This document shows positions 27,315 through 37,158 of a stretch of DNA of 64,000 nt, piece after piece (the first letter of the stretch is position 1; each line of letters starts with the position of its first letter). This DNA is from Neobacillus sp. PS3-34 (GTDB taxonomy: Bacteria; Bacillota; Bacilli; Bacillales; Cytobacillaceae), in contig NZ_CP133267.1 of NCBI RefSeq assembly GCF_030915465.1, forward strand, positions 2,758,501 to 2,822,500, written 5' to 3'. Made by a program: the position numbers and the translations under genes. The notes under the pieces are model-generated. The model was not told the DNA's origin. It saw only the letters and a list, made by a program, of their open reading frames with translations, and made no database searches.

Positions 27315-29127
27315 CCTGCTTCTTCTCTATCAATCTGTTTGATCATTTCGATAAAGGGTTCGACGAATTGCGGATCGAATTGTTTTCCAGAGCACGCCCG
27401 CAGTTCGATAATCGCTTCTTCAAACGTTTTTGTTTTCTGGTATTGCCGCTCGGTTGTCATCGCATCAAACGAATCAATGACACAAAGGATGCGGGCCAGC
27501 TTAGGAATCGTTTTTCCCTTTAGCCCGTATGGATAGCCGTTTCCATCAAAACGCTCATGATGAAGCTCGACCAGCGGAATAAGGTCTTCCAGCTTCTTAT
27601 TCGTTGAAATGATTTCTTTTCCCCACGTAACATGCTTCTTCATCATTTCCCATTCATGTGGTTCAAGCTTGCCTTTTTTATTGAGGATATCCCTTGGAAT
27701 TTCGAGCTTGCCGATATCGTGGATGATCGCCCCAAGTATAAGCGTTTTCCGCTCATGCTCACTTAAGTTTAGCCTGCGTGAAAAATCGACAGCGTATTGA
27801 TAAACGCGTTTGCTGTGGCGATACGTATAGACGTCCTTGGACAGGAAGATTTTTAGCTGCTGTTCAGCTTCTTCCAGCTCTTTTTCGATGGAAAGCGACC
27901 TTTGGACCGTATATTCGGAATGCTCGTTATAAATTTGAACCAGATTTTTACCTTGATCCTTAGATGAATACATGGCCTGGTCTGCATGGTTCAGCAGCTC
28001 GGAAACGCTGTATGTCTCCTTTTGGCATTCTGCAATACCAGCTGAAAAGGAAAGACATCCATATGGCAACCCCTCAACACCTTTAAAAAAGGTATCATTC
28101 GCTTTTTTTCTCAGCTCATTCATAAAGGTAAAAGCTTCATGCCGGTTTGTGTTAGGCATTAGGATAGAAAATTCCTCGCCGCCATAGCGGGCAACAACAA
28201 AGTTCCTTGCCTGGGACTCTTCCTGTAGGAGAGAGCCGAATTCCTTCAATAAGTGGTCACCTTCAATATGTCCGTATAAGTCGTTATATTTTTTAAAATC
28301 ATCCAGATCCAGCATCGCTACACTTAAAGAGAGGCCGCTATCCTTTGACGATGACATTGCTTCTACCAGCAATTCCTTGAAGTATCCATGGTTATTAAGC
28401 CCGGTTAGGAAATCTTTGTTGGCCTTGTTAAGGGTTTCCTGGAATAGCTGAAAATGCTGATTAAAAGCAAGGGATAGAAGAATCGCCACACAGACAAATA
28501 AAAAGCTGCCAATATACCCTGCTGGTTCAATAGAATACCAAGCATTATAGAAAGAAGAAGGGTGCTAAAGTAACTTACCAGAAAGGTTTTATCTTTAATA
28601 ATCCCACTAAATAAACTGGCAGTGCCATCTGGTTGTTTAAGTGAAAAATAATAATTAATTAATAGCATATTTACTATGAAATATATGCTTAACGATAAAA
28701 TATAAGGAGAAAGATTGATGGCATAAATGGTTCCAATTTTTCCGCCGGTATAAATAAAAACGTAATATGCAGAAATGATCATTAAATTATAAATCGAAAA
28801 ATTGAAAAGATGCTTCCACCAGGCTATTTTCCATTTATAAATGGCATAGATGACTGCGTTGATAAATAATACTTGCAGCGTATGGTCTAACCCAAACAAA
28901 TAGAGACTAGCAAGGTAAATAGCAGAATCCATTGAAATTGAGTTTCCTTCTGGAGGAAGGGGGATGGTGTAATGATTGAGGAGTAAAATGGACCCTATCA
29001 AGGCAAAAATAATCACAGTTTCATGAGCGGTGTTGATTTGAAAAGGCTTCATGAATAAAAAGCAAGTACATCCTATTATTGATATGATTGTTAAATAAAT
29101 ATTGGCTGATTTTTTTATATCTCTCAT
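27311..29127 (-). CDS. Membrane GGDEF/HD-GYP protein: c-di-GMP synthesis and breakdown (one frameshift)
   Basis: The N-terminal ~230 residues form about seven or eight hydrophobic helices, a likely membrane sensor. A GGDEF domain follows with ARYGGEEFSIL and LDDFKKYNDLYGH. The C-terminal HD-GYP phosphodiesterase has HDIGKLEIPRDIL, HVTWGKEII, HHERFDGNGYPYGLKG and DSFDAMTTER. The full set of metal ligands and an intact GGEEF suggest that both activities are possible. The frame breaks near 28520 by loss of one G; restoring it joins QQGILG to SFLFVCVAILL. The reconstructed protein is about 605 residues. It is the last gene of an operon with a DUF5317 protein and three small peptides, which could feed signals to its membrane domain. 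Confidence 0.85.
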
Positions 29128-29184
29128 GATTCACTCACTCATCTGCAATAATGAAGGGAGAGTTTCATCTCTCCCTATTTTTCT

Positions 29185-29292
29185 TTATATTAATTTACAA
29201 CCTGAAGTTAAGGCAATAATTAAAGATCCAATGATGATAGCATTATACAAAATGCCAGTTAGCTTGATACCTTCTTTTTGTTCCTTTTTCAT
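29185..29292 (-). CDS. 35-residue lipobox-like peptide, copy 3
   Basis: It encodes MKKEQKEGIKLTGILYNAII, then a hydrophobic run ending ALTSGCKLI. It has AAGGAGATG upstream. Copies 2 and 1 lie directly upstream with the same length and almost the same sequence. The charged head, hydrophobic core and LTSGC resemble a lipoprotein signal with only four residues after the cleavage point; CKLI also looks like a C-terminal CaaX-type box. It is 57 bases before the GGDEF/HD-GYP start. No known family was recognised. Confidence 0.72.
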   Translation of the reverse strand: MKKEQKEGIKLTGILYNAIIIGSLIIALTSGCKLI

Positions 29293-29306
29293 GCGATTCA
29301 TCTCCT

Positions 29307-29414
29307 TTATATTAGTTTACAACCTGAAGTTAAGGCAATAATTAATGATCCAAGGATAATTGCATTGTACAAAATGCCAGTTAATTTAATACCTTCTTTT
29401 TGTTCTCTTTTCAT
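29307..29414 (-). CDS. 35-residue lipobox-like peptide, copy 2
   Basis: This differs from copy 3 by MKRE for MKKE and AIIL for AIII. AAAGGAGATAG precedes the ATG. DNA differences between copies fall mostly in third codon positions (for example TTAATT against TTAGTT and CTCATT against CTAATA), which indicates selection on the protein. Confidence 0.72.
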   Translation of the reverse strand: MKREQKEGIKLTGILYNAIILGSLIIALTSGCKLI

Positions 29415-29428
29415 GTGGTCTATCTCCT

Positions 29429-29536
29429 TTAAATGAGTTTGCATCCGGATGTTAAAGCAATAATTAAGGATCCAAGGATAATTGCATTGTACAGAATGCC
29501 AGTTAACTTAATACCTTCTTTTTGTTCTTTTTTCAA
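29429..29536 (-). CDS. 35-residue lipobox-like peptide, copy 1
   Basis: This copy starts with TTG inside the stop codon of the DUF5317 gene (TTGA overlap), with AAAGGTGG upstream. It reads KKEQKEGIKLTGILYNAIIL and ends ALTSGCKLI. The overlap shows translational coupling of the first peptide to the DUF5317 protein, which favours a joint role. Confidence 0.72.
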   Translation of the reverse strand: MKKEQKEGIKLTGILYNAIILGSLIIALTSGCKLI

Positions 29537-30128
29537 CTTGATTCACCACCTTTAAAGTGAAAGTCATTTTCTTCTGAACCTTGCTGTTTAGGAAGATGAA
29601 CCATTAAATATTGAATGAAGATGAAAACACCAATATTCATGATCACATCGCCAATGCTAATAATTTGAGTTCTAGGATAGGGTTTTGAGAGGGGGATGAT
29701 ATCTCCTAAAAACCAAAGTCTGGTCGATGCATTCAAAACTGCATGCTTGGCATAAAGCTGTTCTTTTAATGCATCCAAATAGCTAGGATCTAAAACAGAG
29801 GCAGCTTCCAATGAAACCGGCATCCTTCCTCCATTTAAAATCATTACAAGGAAATTCAAAAAAACACCGATTAATATGAGGACAAAGCCAGGATGTTTTC
29901 GGTTGATAAACAAAAATAACAATCCAAGTATGTAAACCACCATATAGATTGCTGCGCTTGCTTGTCCCAGCAGTTTGCTGTCATTTTGAAAAATAAATAC
30001 GAACACTTCAATCAACAGGAGCAGCGGGAACATCCATCCCCATTTAAGCTTTAGGCTTGCCAGGGCCTTAAGGTTCCTTTTCTGAAAAAACCAACAATTA
30101 TAGATAAAATGATTCCATCAAATACCAC
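29533..30128 (-). CDS. DUF5317-family membrane protein (one frameshift)
   Basis: The family of small membrane proteins has no known function. The visible frame starts at 30033, but the protein clearly begins earlier. A GTG at 30128 with AGGTGGG upstream opens a frame giving VFDGIILSIIVGFFRKGTL, which joins KALASLKLKWGWMFP if one A is restored near 30070. The protein of about 199 residues then has about five hydrophobic helices, with an extracellular loop containing NGGRMPVS and LDALKEQLYAKH. It heads the peptide/c-di-GMP operon and overlaps the first peptide. A role in peptide maturation or export is an inference from position only. Confidence 0.7.
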
Positions 30129-30306
30129 GGCATTCCCACCTATTAAAAAATCCTAGCTACTTGAACGCCATCCAGTTTTAGGGATATTGTTCAATTATAG
30201 GTAAAATTATGTAATTAACTTTTACACTAATTATTTCGACTATTTTAAAAATAGTTTAATAGTATATTTGACAAAAAATAAAAATAGTTCTAAATACCTA
30301 TAAAAA

Positions 30307-30346
30307 GTGACAGGCACCTTCCAGTTCGCTGGAAGGTGCCTGTCAC
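30307..30346. repeat. REP palindrome 18
   Basis: Full inverted repeat three bases past the protease gene end. Confidence 0.9.
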
Positions 30347-30349
30347 CAC

Positions 30350-31737
30350 TCATTCGTCTTTTTGTTGCTTTTTTTGTTGGTCCTGCAGTGCTTGAAGTAG
30401 GGTTTGGACATCAATGTCGGCAAGGATGTTTTTCTCCGCGGTATTGGTTGTGGTTTCAGGTGCCGGAGCCGGGGCAGGGGAAGGAGCTGGTGCTGGTGCA
30501 ACTCCAGCGGCGGCTAGTGCTGGCTGTGCCTGCTTCGTTTTTCCTGCGAAGGTAAAAATCATCAAGAGTACAATGATCAAACCGGCCACACCATCAAAAA
30601 TGTAGAAAAGTGTTGAATACTCACTCCACAAAATGGCGCTGTCACCGACTTTTTTCTCTGCGTTGGAAATATAACGCTTTATTTCGGACTGGTTTGGATA
30701 TATTCGCTGCACGGCTTCGAATTTATCCAGAGCCTGTTTATAATAACCGCCCCAGTAATATGCCAAGCCTTCTTTATAAAGTTTATCCGTATCACTCTTG
30801 GCCGATTTGGCTCCAGCCTGATTTACAAATTCTTTCACTGTATTAACGGGAACTGCGAAGTTAAAGCCCTGGACCTCCTGGCCGTTAACAGTGTCGCCTC
30901 TAAAGGTTAATAAACCAACTATTTCTCCCTTATCATTAATCACCGGCCCACCACTGTTTCCGTGTGTGGAGGCTGCATTTAACTGGATGACAGGGCTGCC
31001 TTGCTCTGTTTTCTTAGATGTAGCGGAGATTTGTCCCGCGTTCATGGAAGATACGAGCGAAGAATCAGGAGATAATAAATCTGAATCCGCTGCTGCCGGA
31101 TAGCCGATAACCCAAATATTGTCCTGATTTTGAATCGAATCAGAATTTCCAAGCGTTAATGTAGGCAGGTTGCGGCCTTCAATTTTTAAAACGGCAGCAT
31201 CCTTTCCTTCGTTAATTGGTGCGCCATAGCTTTTAATCTCACCATCGAGGGTATCCCCTCCAGGTAAAATAACCTTTAACTCTCTTTTAATGGTTTTGTA
31301 CTGTGTATACGAAACCATATATTGATAGGCAGAATCATAATCCTCCTGATAGTAGGCGGCGATACCTGTAACGAGCTGCTTGAATGCTTCATTCACAATA
31401 TCCTTGTCTTCCATTTTGGAATATTCGACGACGTGGGCATTGGTTACAATATAACCATCCGAGCTAATAATGGCACCAGAACCGGAACCGCCTACAAGCG
31501 ATTGATAATTTAATTGCTTCATATAATTATCTACATTAGGGTTCGGATCGTTAAACTGCCATTCAACAATGGCGTAATTGAGGATGCGGACAACTCCCGG
31601 CTTCGTATATTCAGCCAGTTTTTGTGCCTGTGATACTTTAGATGTGTTTGGCTTTATATTCAATAGGAAAAAGGATGTGACAATTGCCGCGATAAGTAGA
31701 ACACTTATGGGAATTGTGAAATAGGCCTTTTCTTCAT
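30350..31737 (-). CDS. Membrane-anchored trypsin-like protease with TPR-like region (one frameshift)
   Basis: The visible frame starts at 31663, but restoring one A near 31728 gives an ATG at 31737 with MKKKAYFTIP and a first transmembrane helix; GAGGTGAT lies upstream. The protease domain has His in VTNAHVVE, Asp in EGKDAAVLK and Ser in THGNSGGPV, all intact. A helical TPR-like segment follows (LYKEGLAYYWGGYYKQALDK), then a second membrane helix (FYIFDGVAGLIIVLLMIF) and a Pro/Ala-rich cytoplasmic tail. The two helices place the protease outside. It lacks a PDZ domain. It may take part in envelope protein quality control; the substrate is unknown. Confidence 0.82.
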
Positions 31738-31834
31738 AATAAAAATCACCTCGCGCAAATTTTTTAATGCCGTACTAGTTTTCAATATATTCAGAAAGTT
31801 AAGTGTTGATAAATTGTCCGTAAAATTAAAAAAG

Positions 31835-31874
31835 GTGACAGGCACCATCCATTTTTTTGGATGGTGCCTGTCAC
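31835..31874. repeat. REP palindrome 19
   Basis: Inverted repeat with ATCC/GGAT arms and a T-rich loop, about 30 bases past the end of the next minus-strand gene. Confidence 0.9.
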
Positions 31875-31901
31875 CTTACTAGGTACTAGGTCGCGTACTA
31901 T

Positions 31902-32676
31902 TTATAGGGCGCTTCTTGCTTGGGAGATAAGGGCGGTTTCGCGCGCCTTTTTGCTATTTTCATATTCGACTTTAAAGCTCTTCGCCTCAGATGGACTATA
32001 CCCGTGCTTTTTCAAATCATTTTGCAATGCACTATAAATATATTGGAATACAGCATCCGTCTGGCCTTTCAAGTGCCCGTCCCGAGGAGGTATATTTTTG
32101 ATAGAAATAGGCTACAGATACGGATTCACCGTTATTCTTTTTGGTACGGTACTCGCTGACTGCCCGTCCAACCAGGGAGTTGATTCTGGCATTGGCTTGT
32201 GATGCCAGACTTTCAAAGGTAGGGCGGTATTTTTCCTTAATATCTGAAACGGTCGGTTTTACCTTTTGTGATCCTTTGCCATTGCTGCCTGTTTTACCCG
32301 CTGCGGACGGAGAAGCTCCGGATTTTCCAGACGTGCCTGAAGATGATGTCACAGAAGCATTGCTGTCTCCATCGGTTGAGGTGGAAGTTCCACTCTCTTC
32401 ACCATTTCCATTATTGGCTTCAGATCCAACAGATTCAGAGCTATTCCCATTTTTGGAGCTAGTTCCAGAGCTGCTTCCATTTGAAGGAGAGGACGTATCT
32501 GGGGAAGTGCTGTCTTCACCCGGTAACACAATATTATATTTTTGTTTGACGATCTCATCTACTTTTTTGTCGGCCACATCATACGTTTTCAATTTAAAGA
32601 AATAGTAGAACGTCCCGGCAGTACCGAGAACTAGAAGCAGAACAGCGGAAAGAAGGATCTTGTACGTTTTTTTCAT
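31902..32676 (-). CDS. Unknown membrane-anchored protein with Ser/Gly-rich linker (one frameshift)
   Basis: No family is recognised. The reconstructed 258-residue protein has a basic start and one membrane helix (about 7-27), a short helical segment ending IVKQKYNIVLPG, a low-complexity Ser/Thr/Gly/Asn linker (about 55-135) and a C-terminal helical domain of about 110 residues (VSDIKEKYRPTFESLASQAN onwards). One extra A near 32068 breaks the frame; correcting it gives LEGQTDAVFQYIYSALQND and an end at 31902. The linker and anchor suggest an extracellular domain held away from the membrane. It lies directly upstream of the membrane protease on the same strand, so the two may be co-transcribed. 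Confidence 0.65.
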
Positions 32677-32856
32677 GAATGTCTAAATCTCCCATCATTT
32701 GCTTGAATAATATTAAAATCGTAACAAAAAATGACAGAATATGAAACAATAAATTGAAACATAATTCCTAATTCTCCAGATTTAAATAGGTATATAATAA
32801 TAGTTATTTTGATTTTTTTACCAAAATATGCTATAAATATTAAAATATTTAAAGGA

Positions 32857-32885
32857 TTGTGTCGATAGTAAATAGATGGTAAAAT
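32857..32885 (+). promoter_or_regulatory. Sigma-A-type promoter of the S-layer-like gene
   Basis: TTGTGT and TAAAAT are separated by 17 bases, about 70 bases before the start codon, leaving a leader with GAGGTG. The upstream DNA is very AT-rich, as expected for a strongly expressed surface-protein gene. Confidence 0.55.
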
Positions 32886-32952
32886 TTAACCATGTGAGGA
32901 TAAATCTACATATTTCTATATTAATATATAAAAAATTAAAGAGGTGCACTTA

Positions 32953-35271
32953 ATGAAGAACAAGAAAGCGTTAATTGGAAAAAGTCTCATGGTAGCGGCA
33001 GTTGCTACATCGGCTTTTACTGTAACTAATCATGCTGATGCTGCTTCTGTCAGTTCTGCAGAAAAGGCTGTCGTTAAAGCTGAAAAGCTTGCCGTAGCTT
33101 TGAAATGGGAAGTTTCAATTGAAAACCGTAAAGTAAAGTATCCTAAAAACCGCGTCGGATATCCAAATATGAAACTGTTCAATGATACGAAAAAGGCTTT
33201 AGTTGAAGCCAATAAAGCCGTATCCACTTTAAAGGGTAAAGATAAAACGGTTTTATCTGCAAGGCTTAATGCCAATGTTTCTACATATATTAAACGTGCA
33301 ACTGCTTATATTGATGCCGTTAGCTCAGGATTAAAGATCCAAAAGAAATATGTTGAGCTGCAAGGCAAGGCTTCCAAAGGACTTGTTGATGACCAAACGG
33401 AAAAGCTTTACCATGAGGTTTCAAAGGAAGTTAAGAAAAACGCTTTTATGCTTGACCGCGTTTATGGCGTAACAACTCGTAATGAGTTCCGCAGCTTCTA
33501 TAAGCAATCAGCAGAAAATCTTTTAAAAGACCTGATTTATCCTGTTTCTATTAAAATGGAAATCGACCGTTCTGTAAAAGATGCTACAAACAATACAGAA
33601 ATGGCTGCCAAGCATCTTGGAAATGTCCATTACCTTATTAATGAAGCAGCGAAAAAAGGCTTGAAATCAAATAATAAACTGATTGTAGGTTCACAGGCTA
33701 AAATGAATGCTGCCCTTGCTGAATTCAATAAGCAGGGAGCGCTATATGTAGCGAATTCTACATCTGCTTCCGCTCCGACAACTTTTGGTCCAGCAACTGG
33801 CACTGAAACCGTTAATAAAACGGTATACGTTTATGCTGGTGTAAATGAACATATTAAACTAAAGAATTTCGCTATAAATGGCAATCTTGTTATTGTAGGC
33901 TCTCCGGCTGGTGCGGGATCTGTCTATCTCGAAAATGTTAAAGTAAATAAAGTAAACTCTGCCGGCGGAAATATCATCGTCCAGGATATTGCTGACCACA
34001 GCCTTCATATGAAGGATGTAGAAGCAAGCAGTGTCATTGTCAACGACGCTGATGGCTCAAACATCGTTGCAGAAACAGGCGTTAAGGTAGGAAGCCTCGT
34101 TATTTCTGAAAGTGCAGGAGCTAAGGGTAAAATTTCTATCGACTCAGAAGCGGCTGGCTCATTTGGATCGATCATGGTTTCTTCTAAAGGCTCTTCAGCA
34201 TCTGAAGGCGTTTCCTTAAAGGGCGATTTTTCAACAACTACGGTAACAGTAGCTGGTGAAAACAATAAGCTATCCCTTGAGAAGGATGCTAAAGTAAATC
34301 AAATTATTATTAATGCAGCTTCTAATATTTCTGTTGCAGCCGGAGCGGTTGTCAACGAAGTGAAGAAAGACCCTTCAGTTCAAGGTGAAGTGAAAGTGGA
34401 CAACCAAGGTTCAATTAAAAAGGCTGACAGCAGCGTGATAGTTGTAGGCAACCCTCCTGTGGTTGTGGTTCCGCCTGTAACACCAGGACCTGTAACACCT
34501 CCGGGACCTGAGATTGTTGTTCCATCTTTAACTGGATTCTCAGCACTTTTTGCATCAAACAAGAGTGTAGTTGGTGTTAATGGCAGATTGGATTTGCCAT
34601 CAACAGGAACATCACCAGTTAGTGACAGTGAAATCTTTACAGGTGTTCGGTTCACTACAAATCCAGCTACATCTGTAAAATTGCAGGTGACTGCCCTTAC
34701 AGCTAGAAACACTAATTTCCTAAGCACTCCATTGGAATATAACATCAGCAATGGAACAACCATTACGACTAAGGATCTATTCGGAGCACTGGATACTGGA
34801 ACTCCTGGTATCACCATGCAAAATCTGCGCTCTGTATTCCTGAACGATGACATTACCCTAAAGGGTAAGTTGATCAGCGATAATGGTGCGAAGAGCGATG
34901 AAATTACAATCGTGATTAATCTTGGAACAGGCACTCCTGTTTCTACATTTACCAATGAGTTCGGCAAAATCACTAAAATGGGACTTGTAGATTCCAAGCA
35001 CAAAATTGTGGTAGAGGTTAATCCTACTAAAGAGAATACGAGATTAGGAGATATTTACACTGCTCCGACAAAAATTGACTTTGCTCAATTACTACTGGCT
35101 TTTGCTTCAAGCTCGATTTTACTGGATTCGGATGTAGTGCCGGCAAACGTTGAAGAGCTTAAGGCAAAAATTGCAGCTTTGATTAATAGCGGCGCATTTA
35201 ACGATGTCAAACTCGGACAATTAAAAGGCAAAACATTCTCAACCTCTAAATTCACAGTTGAATTTAAATAA
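32953..35271 (+). CDS. S-layer-like secreted protein
   Basis: The start at 32953 follows AGAGGTG. The 772-residue protein has a signal peptide (1-30), a helical N-terminal region of about 240 residues rich in Lys and Ala (VVKAEKLAVALKWEV), a long beta-rich part with repeated VIV/GNI-type strands (about 270-490), a proline-rich linker (GNPPVVVVPPVTPGPVTPPG) and C-terminal Ig-like beta domains. There is no SLH domain or sorting signal. The N-terminal helical region resembles the wall-polymer-binding part of SbsC-type S-layer proteins. High lysine content and preferred codons fit an abundant protein. SecA2/SlaP at 56-60 kb could export it. Confidence 0.65.
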   Translation: MKNKKALIGKSLMVAAVATSAFTVTNHADAASVSSAEKAVVKAEKLAVALKWEVSIENRKVKYPKNRVGYPNMKLFNDTKKALVEANKAVSTLKGKDKTVLSARLNANVSTYIKRATAYIDAVSSGLKIQKKYVELQGKASKGLVDDQTEKLYHEVSKEVKKNAFMLDRVYGVTTRNEFRSFYKQSAENLLKDLIYPVSIKMEIDRSVKDATNNTEMAAKHLGNVHYLINEAAKKGLKSNNKLIVGSQAKMNAALAEFNKQGALYVANSTSASAPTTFGPATGTETVNKTVYVYAGVNEHIKLKNFAINGNLVIVGSPAGAGSVYLENVKVNKVNSAGGNIIVQDIADHSLHMKDVEASSVIVNDADGSNIVAETGVKVGSLVISESAGAKGKISIDSEAAGSFGSIMVSSKGSSASEGVSLKGDFSTTTVTVAGENNKLSLEKDAKVNQIIINAASNISVAAGAVVNEVKKDPSVQGEVKVDNQGSIKKADSSVIVVGNPPVVVVPPVTPGPVTPPGPEIVVPSLTGFSALFASNKSVVGVNGRLDLPSTGTSPVSDSEIFTGVRFTTNPATSVKLQVTALTARNTNFLSTPLEYNISNGTTITTKDLFGALDTGTPGITMQNLRSVFLNDDITLKGKLISDNGAKSDEITIVINLGTGTPVSTFTNEFGKITKMGLVDSKHKIVVEVNPTKENTRLGDIYTAPTKIDFAQLLLAFASSSILLDSDVVPANVEELKAKIAALINSGAFNDVKLGQLKGKTFSTSKFTVEFK

Positions 35272-35289
35272 TAAAGTGTCATAATAATT

Positions 35290-35328
35290 GGTAGGCACCA
35301 TCCATTTTTCTGGATGGTGCCTGTCACC
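35290..35328. repeat. REP palindrome 20
   Basis: Inverted repeat with ATCC/GGAT arms; the left arm has lost the GACA part. It lies between the S-layer-like gene and galE. Confidence 0.85.
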
Positions 35329-35345
35329 TTTAAGGAGGTAATTTC

Positions 35346-36338
35346 ATGAGCATTTTAGTCGCTGGCGGTGCAGGGTATATTGGCTCTCACGCTGTTTATC
35401 AATTGATTGAACAGAATTATGACGTTGTCGTTGTGGATAATTTGCAAACAGGGCATCGGGACGCTGTCCACCCGAAAGCGAAATTTTATCAGGGCGATAT
35501 CAGGGATAAAGTATTTTTGCAGAGCGTATTTAAAAATGAACAGATTGAAGGCGTCATCCATTTTGCAGCGAGTTCTCTTGTTGGCGAATCAATGGCAAAG
35601 CCTATACAATATTTCGATAACAATGTGTATGGTACCCAGGTTTTACTTGATGTTATGACAGAATTTGATGTGAAGAAGATTGTCTTTTCTTCAACGGCTG
35701 CAACCTATGGCGAACAGAAGGTCATGCCTATTACGGAAGACATGCCGACCATGCCGACCAATACGTACGGCGAGACGAAATTAACGATGGAAAAAATGAT
35801 GAAATGGTGCGATGCTGCACATGGTACGAAGTTTGTTGCACTGCGCTATTTTAATGTAGCAGGAGCACGGGCCACTGCAGAAGTTGGAGAGGATCATAAT
35901 CCTGAGACCCATTTGATTCCCGTGGTCCTTCAGGTAGCGTTAGGCCAGCGTGAATACATTTCTGTCTTTGGAGATGACTATCACACCGAGGACGGAACAT
36001 GTATCCGTGATTATATTCATGTCGAAGATTTAATTGCGGCACATATTCTTGCCCTAAAGTATCTACAAAACGGTGGAGAAAGCAATGTTTTCAACCTTGG
36101 CAGCAGCCGTGGCTTCTCTGTAAATGAGATTGTCGCTGCTGTCAGAGAGGTTACAGGCCATCCGATCCCGGCGAAAATGGAAGACCGGAGAGCCGGAGAT
36201 CCAAGCACATTAATTGCTTCCTCTGAAAAAGCAAAAAGCGTGCTCGGCTGGAACCCAGAGCGGACATCGATTCACCAAATTATTCAGGATGCGTGGAACT
36301 GGCATCAAACCCATCCGAATGGCTACGATGATAAATAG
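35346..36338 (+). CDS. galE: UDP-glucose 4-epimerase
   Basis: GalE interconverts UDP-glucose and UDP-galactose with bound NAD. The 330-residue protein has the Rossmann motif GGAGYIGSH at residues 7-15, the serine region FSSTAATYG, and the catalytic Tyr141 with Lys145 in NTYGETK. The ATG follows AAGGAGG. The length is normal for the family. It is a single-gene unit with its own terminator and probably supplies UDP-galactose for surface polymers or glycosylation. The frame is intact. Confidence 0.93.
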   Translation: MSILVAGGAGYIGSHAVYQLIEQNYDVVVVDNLQTGHRDAVHPKAKFYQGDIRDKVFLQSVFKNEQIEGVIHFAASSLVGESMAKPIQYFDNNVYGTQVLLDVMTEFDVKKIVFSSTAATYGEQKVMPITEDMPTMPTNTYGETKLTMEKMMKWCDAAHGTKFVALRYFNVAGARATAEVGEDHNPETHLIPVVLQVALGQREYISVFGDDYHTEDGTCIRDYIHVEDLIAAHILALKYLQNGGESNVFNLGSSRGFSVNEIVAAVREVTGHPIPAKMEDRRAGDPSTLIASSEKAKSVLGWNPERTSIHQIIQDAWNWHQTHPNGYDDK

Positions 36339-36352
36339 CAAGTTTTTATGAG

Positions 36353-36382
36353 ACAGAGAGGTTTTTTACTCTCTGTTTTTTT
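36353..36382 (+). terminator. Terminator of galE
   Basis: ACAGAGAG pairs with CTCTCTGT, followed by a T7 run. Confidence 0.88.
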
Positions 36383-36401
36383 ATGGAGGAAACGGAAGTG
36401 A

Positions 36402-36520
36402 GGTTGGTATTTTTGAAGATTTGGTCGGTAAATGTGGGAAAGTGGTCGGTATTTTCATGAAAGTGGTGGGTATATGGATGATTCCGGTCGGTAAATCATC
36501 AAAAATGGTTGGTAAACGAG
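36402..36520 (+). repeat. 21-bp phased array, motif GGTCGGTA (six units)
   Basis: The motif GG(T)CGGTA or a close variant recurs with GGTA at 36406, 36427, 36448, 36469, 36490 and 36511: exactly 21 bp each time, with unrelated spacer sequence. It lies in non-coding DNA after galE. It has the same geometry as the arrays at 41614, 41941, 47537 and following, and 56055. Confidence 0.85.
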
Positions 36521-36610
36521 GGAGAGATTCCAGTTAGATTCGTTATCCAGGTGACTGTAAAGTGTGAAGGTAAGAAGCGTGTGATGGTATGTGGCTGAGT
36601 AATAGTTTCA

Positions 36611-36642
36611 GAGAATCTCCATTTCGGGGATTCTCTTTTTTT
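36611..36642 (+). terminator. Hairpin terminator, plus strand
   Basis: GAGAATC pairs with GATTCTC, followed by T7. It ends the transcript that would cover the GGTCGGTA array, suggesting that the array may be transcribed as a small RNA. Confidence 0.7.
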
Positions 36643-36646
36643 CTAT

Positions 36647-36680
36647 AAAAAAAGAACCCGACTGTTAAAAGCCGGGTTCT
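36647..36680 (-). terminator. Terminator of the 45-residue membrane protein gene
   Basis: On the minus strand AGAACCCGGCT pairs with AGTCGGGTTCT, followed by a T-run. Confidence 0.85.
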
Positions 36681-36685
36681 GCCGT

Positions 36686-36823
36686 TTAAACTTCATTAAC
36701 TAGAAAGGTCATTACCGCACTTAATATCGCGGTGATTATGAATAAAGATATATAAAGAAGATATTTATTCCTCTTTTTCTTTTTGAAATATTCTTCCGGT
36801 GTAAGCCAATATTTGTTTGACAT
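36686..36823 (-). CDS. 45-residue single-helix membrane protein
   Basis: The frame encodes MSNKYWLTPEEYFKKKKRNK followed by a hydrophobic helix (YLLYISLFIITAILSAVMTF) and a short tail. AAGGGGAA lies before the ATG and a terminator follows directly, so this is a compact complete gene. The acidic-then-basic head would face the cytoplasm. No family was recognised. Confidence 0.65.
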   Translation of the reverse strand: MSNKYWLTPEEYFKKKKRNKYLLYISLFIITAILSAVMTFLVNEV

Positions 36824-37158
36824 CAAATGATTCCCCTTTGTTTTTGATGGTAGCTGGCTGACTTTGCTTTTCAGCGGAGGTCCCTTTAGCTTTGCGTCAT
36901 CACCTTTCAGTGATTTTGCCCTTAATATAAGGCAGACCTGGATACTATTATTATCGAATAATTAACATAATTCATTATGAGTCTATTGTACCAATTTTGT
37001 TGATTTTTGTCACTTTGTTACGAAAAAATGAAGGAACACCCATGATTACCATTAATTACTATTTTAAAATACTATCTTTTAACAAGCTTTCCAACTAAAA
37101 TACATTCTTGGAGAAATCTATTTTCTCATTTTTGATTACGATTTTGGGAGGAAGAACA

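Noticed and set aside
29140..29180. Terminator between the third peptide and the GGDEF gene
   Set aside because: The GGGAGAG/CTCTCCC hairpin has its T-run only on the plus strand, so it would not end the minus-strand operon; it may process or stabilise the transcript.
25058..31737. Calling either trypsin-like protease HtrA/DegP
   Set aside because: Both have the catalytic triad but lack a PDZ domain; their extra domains differ from HtrA.
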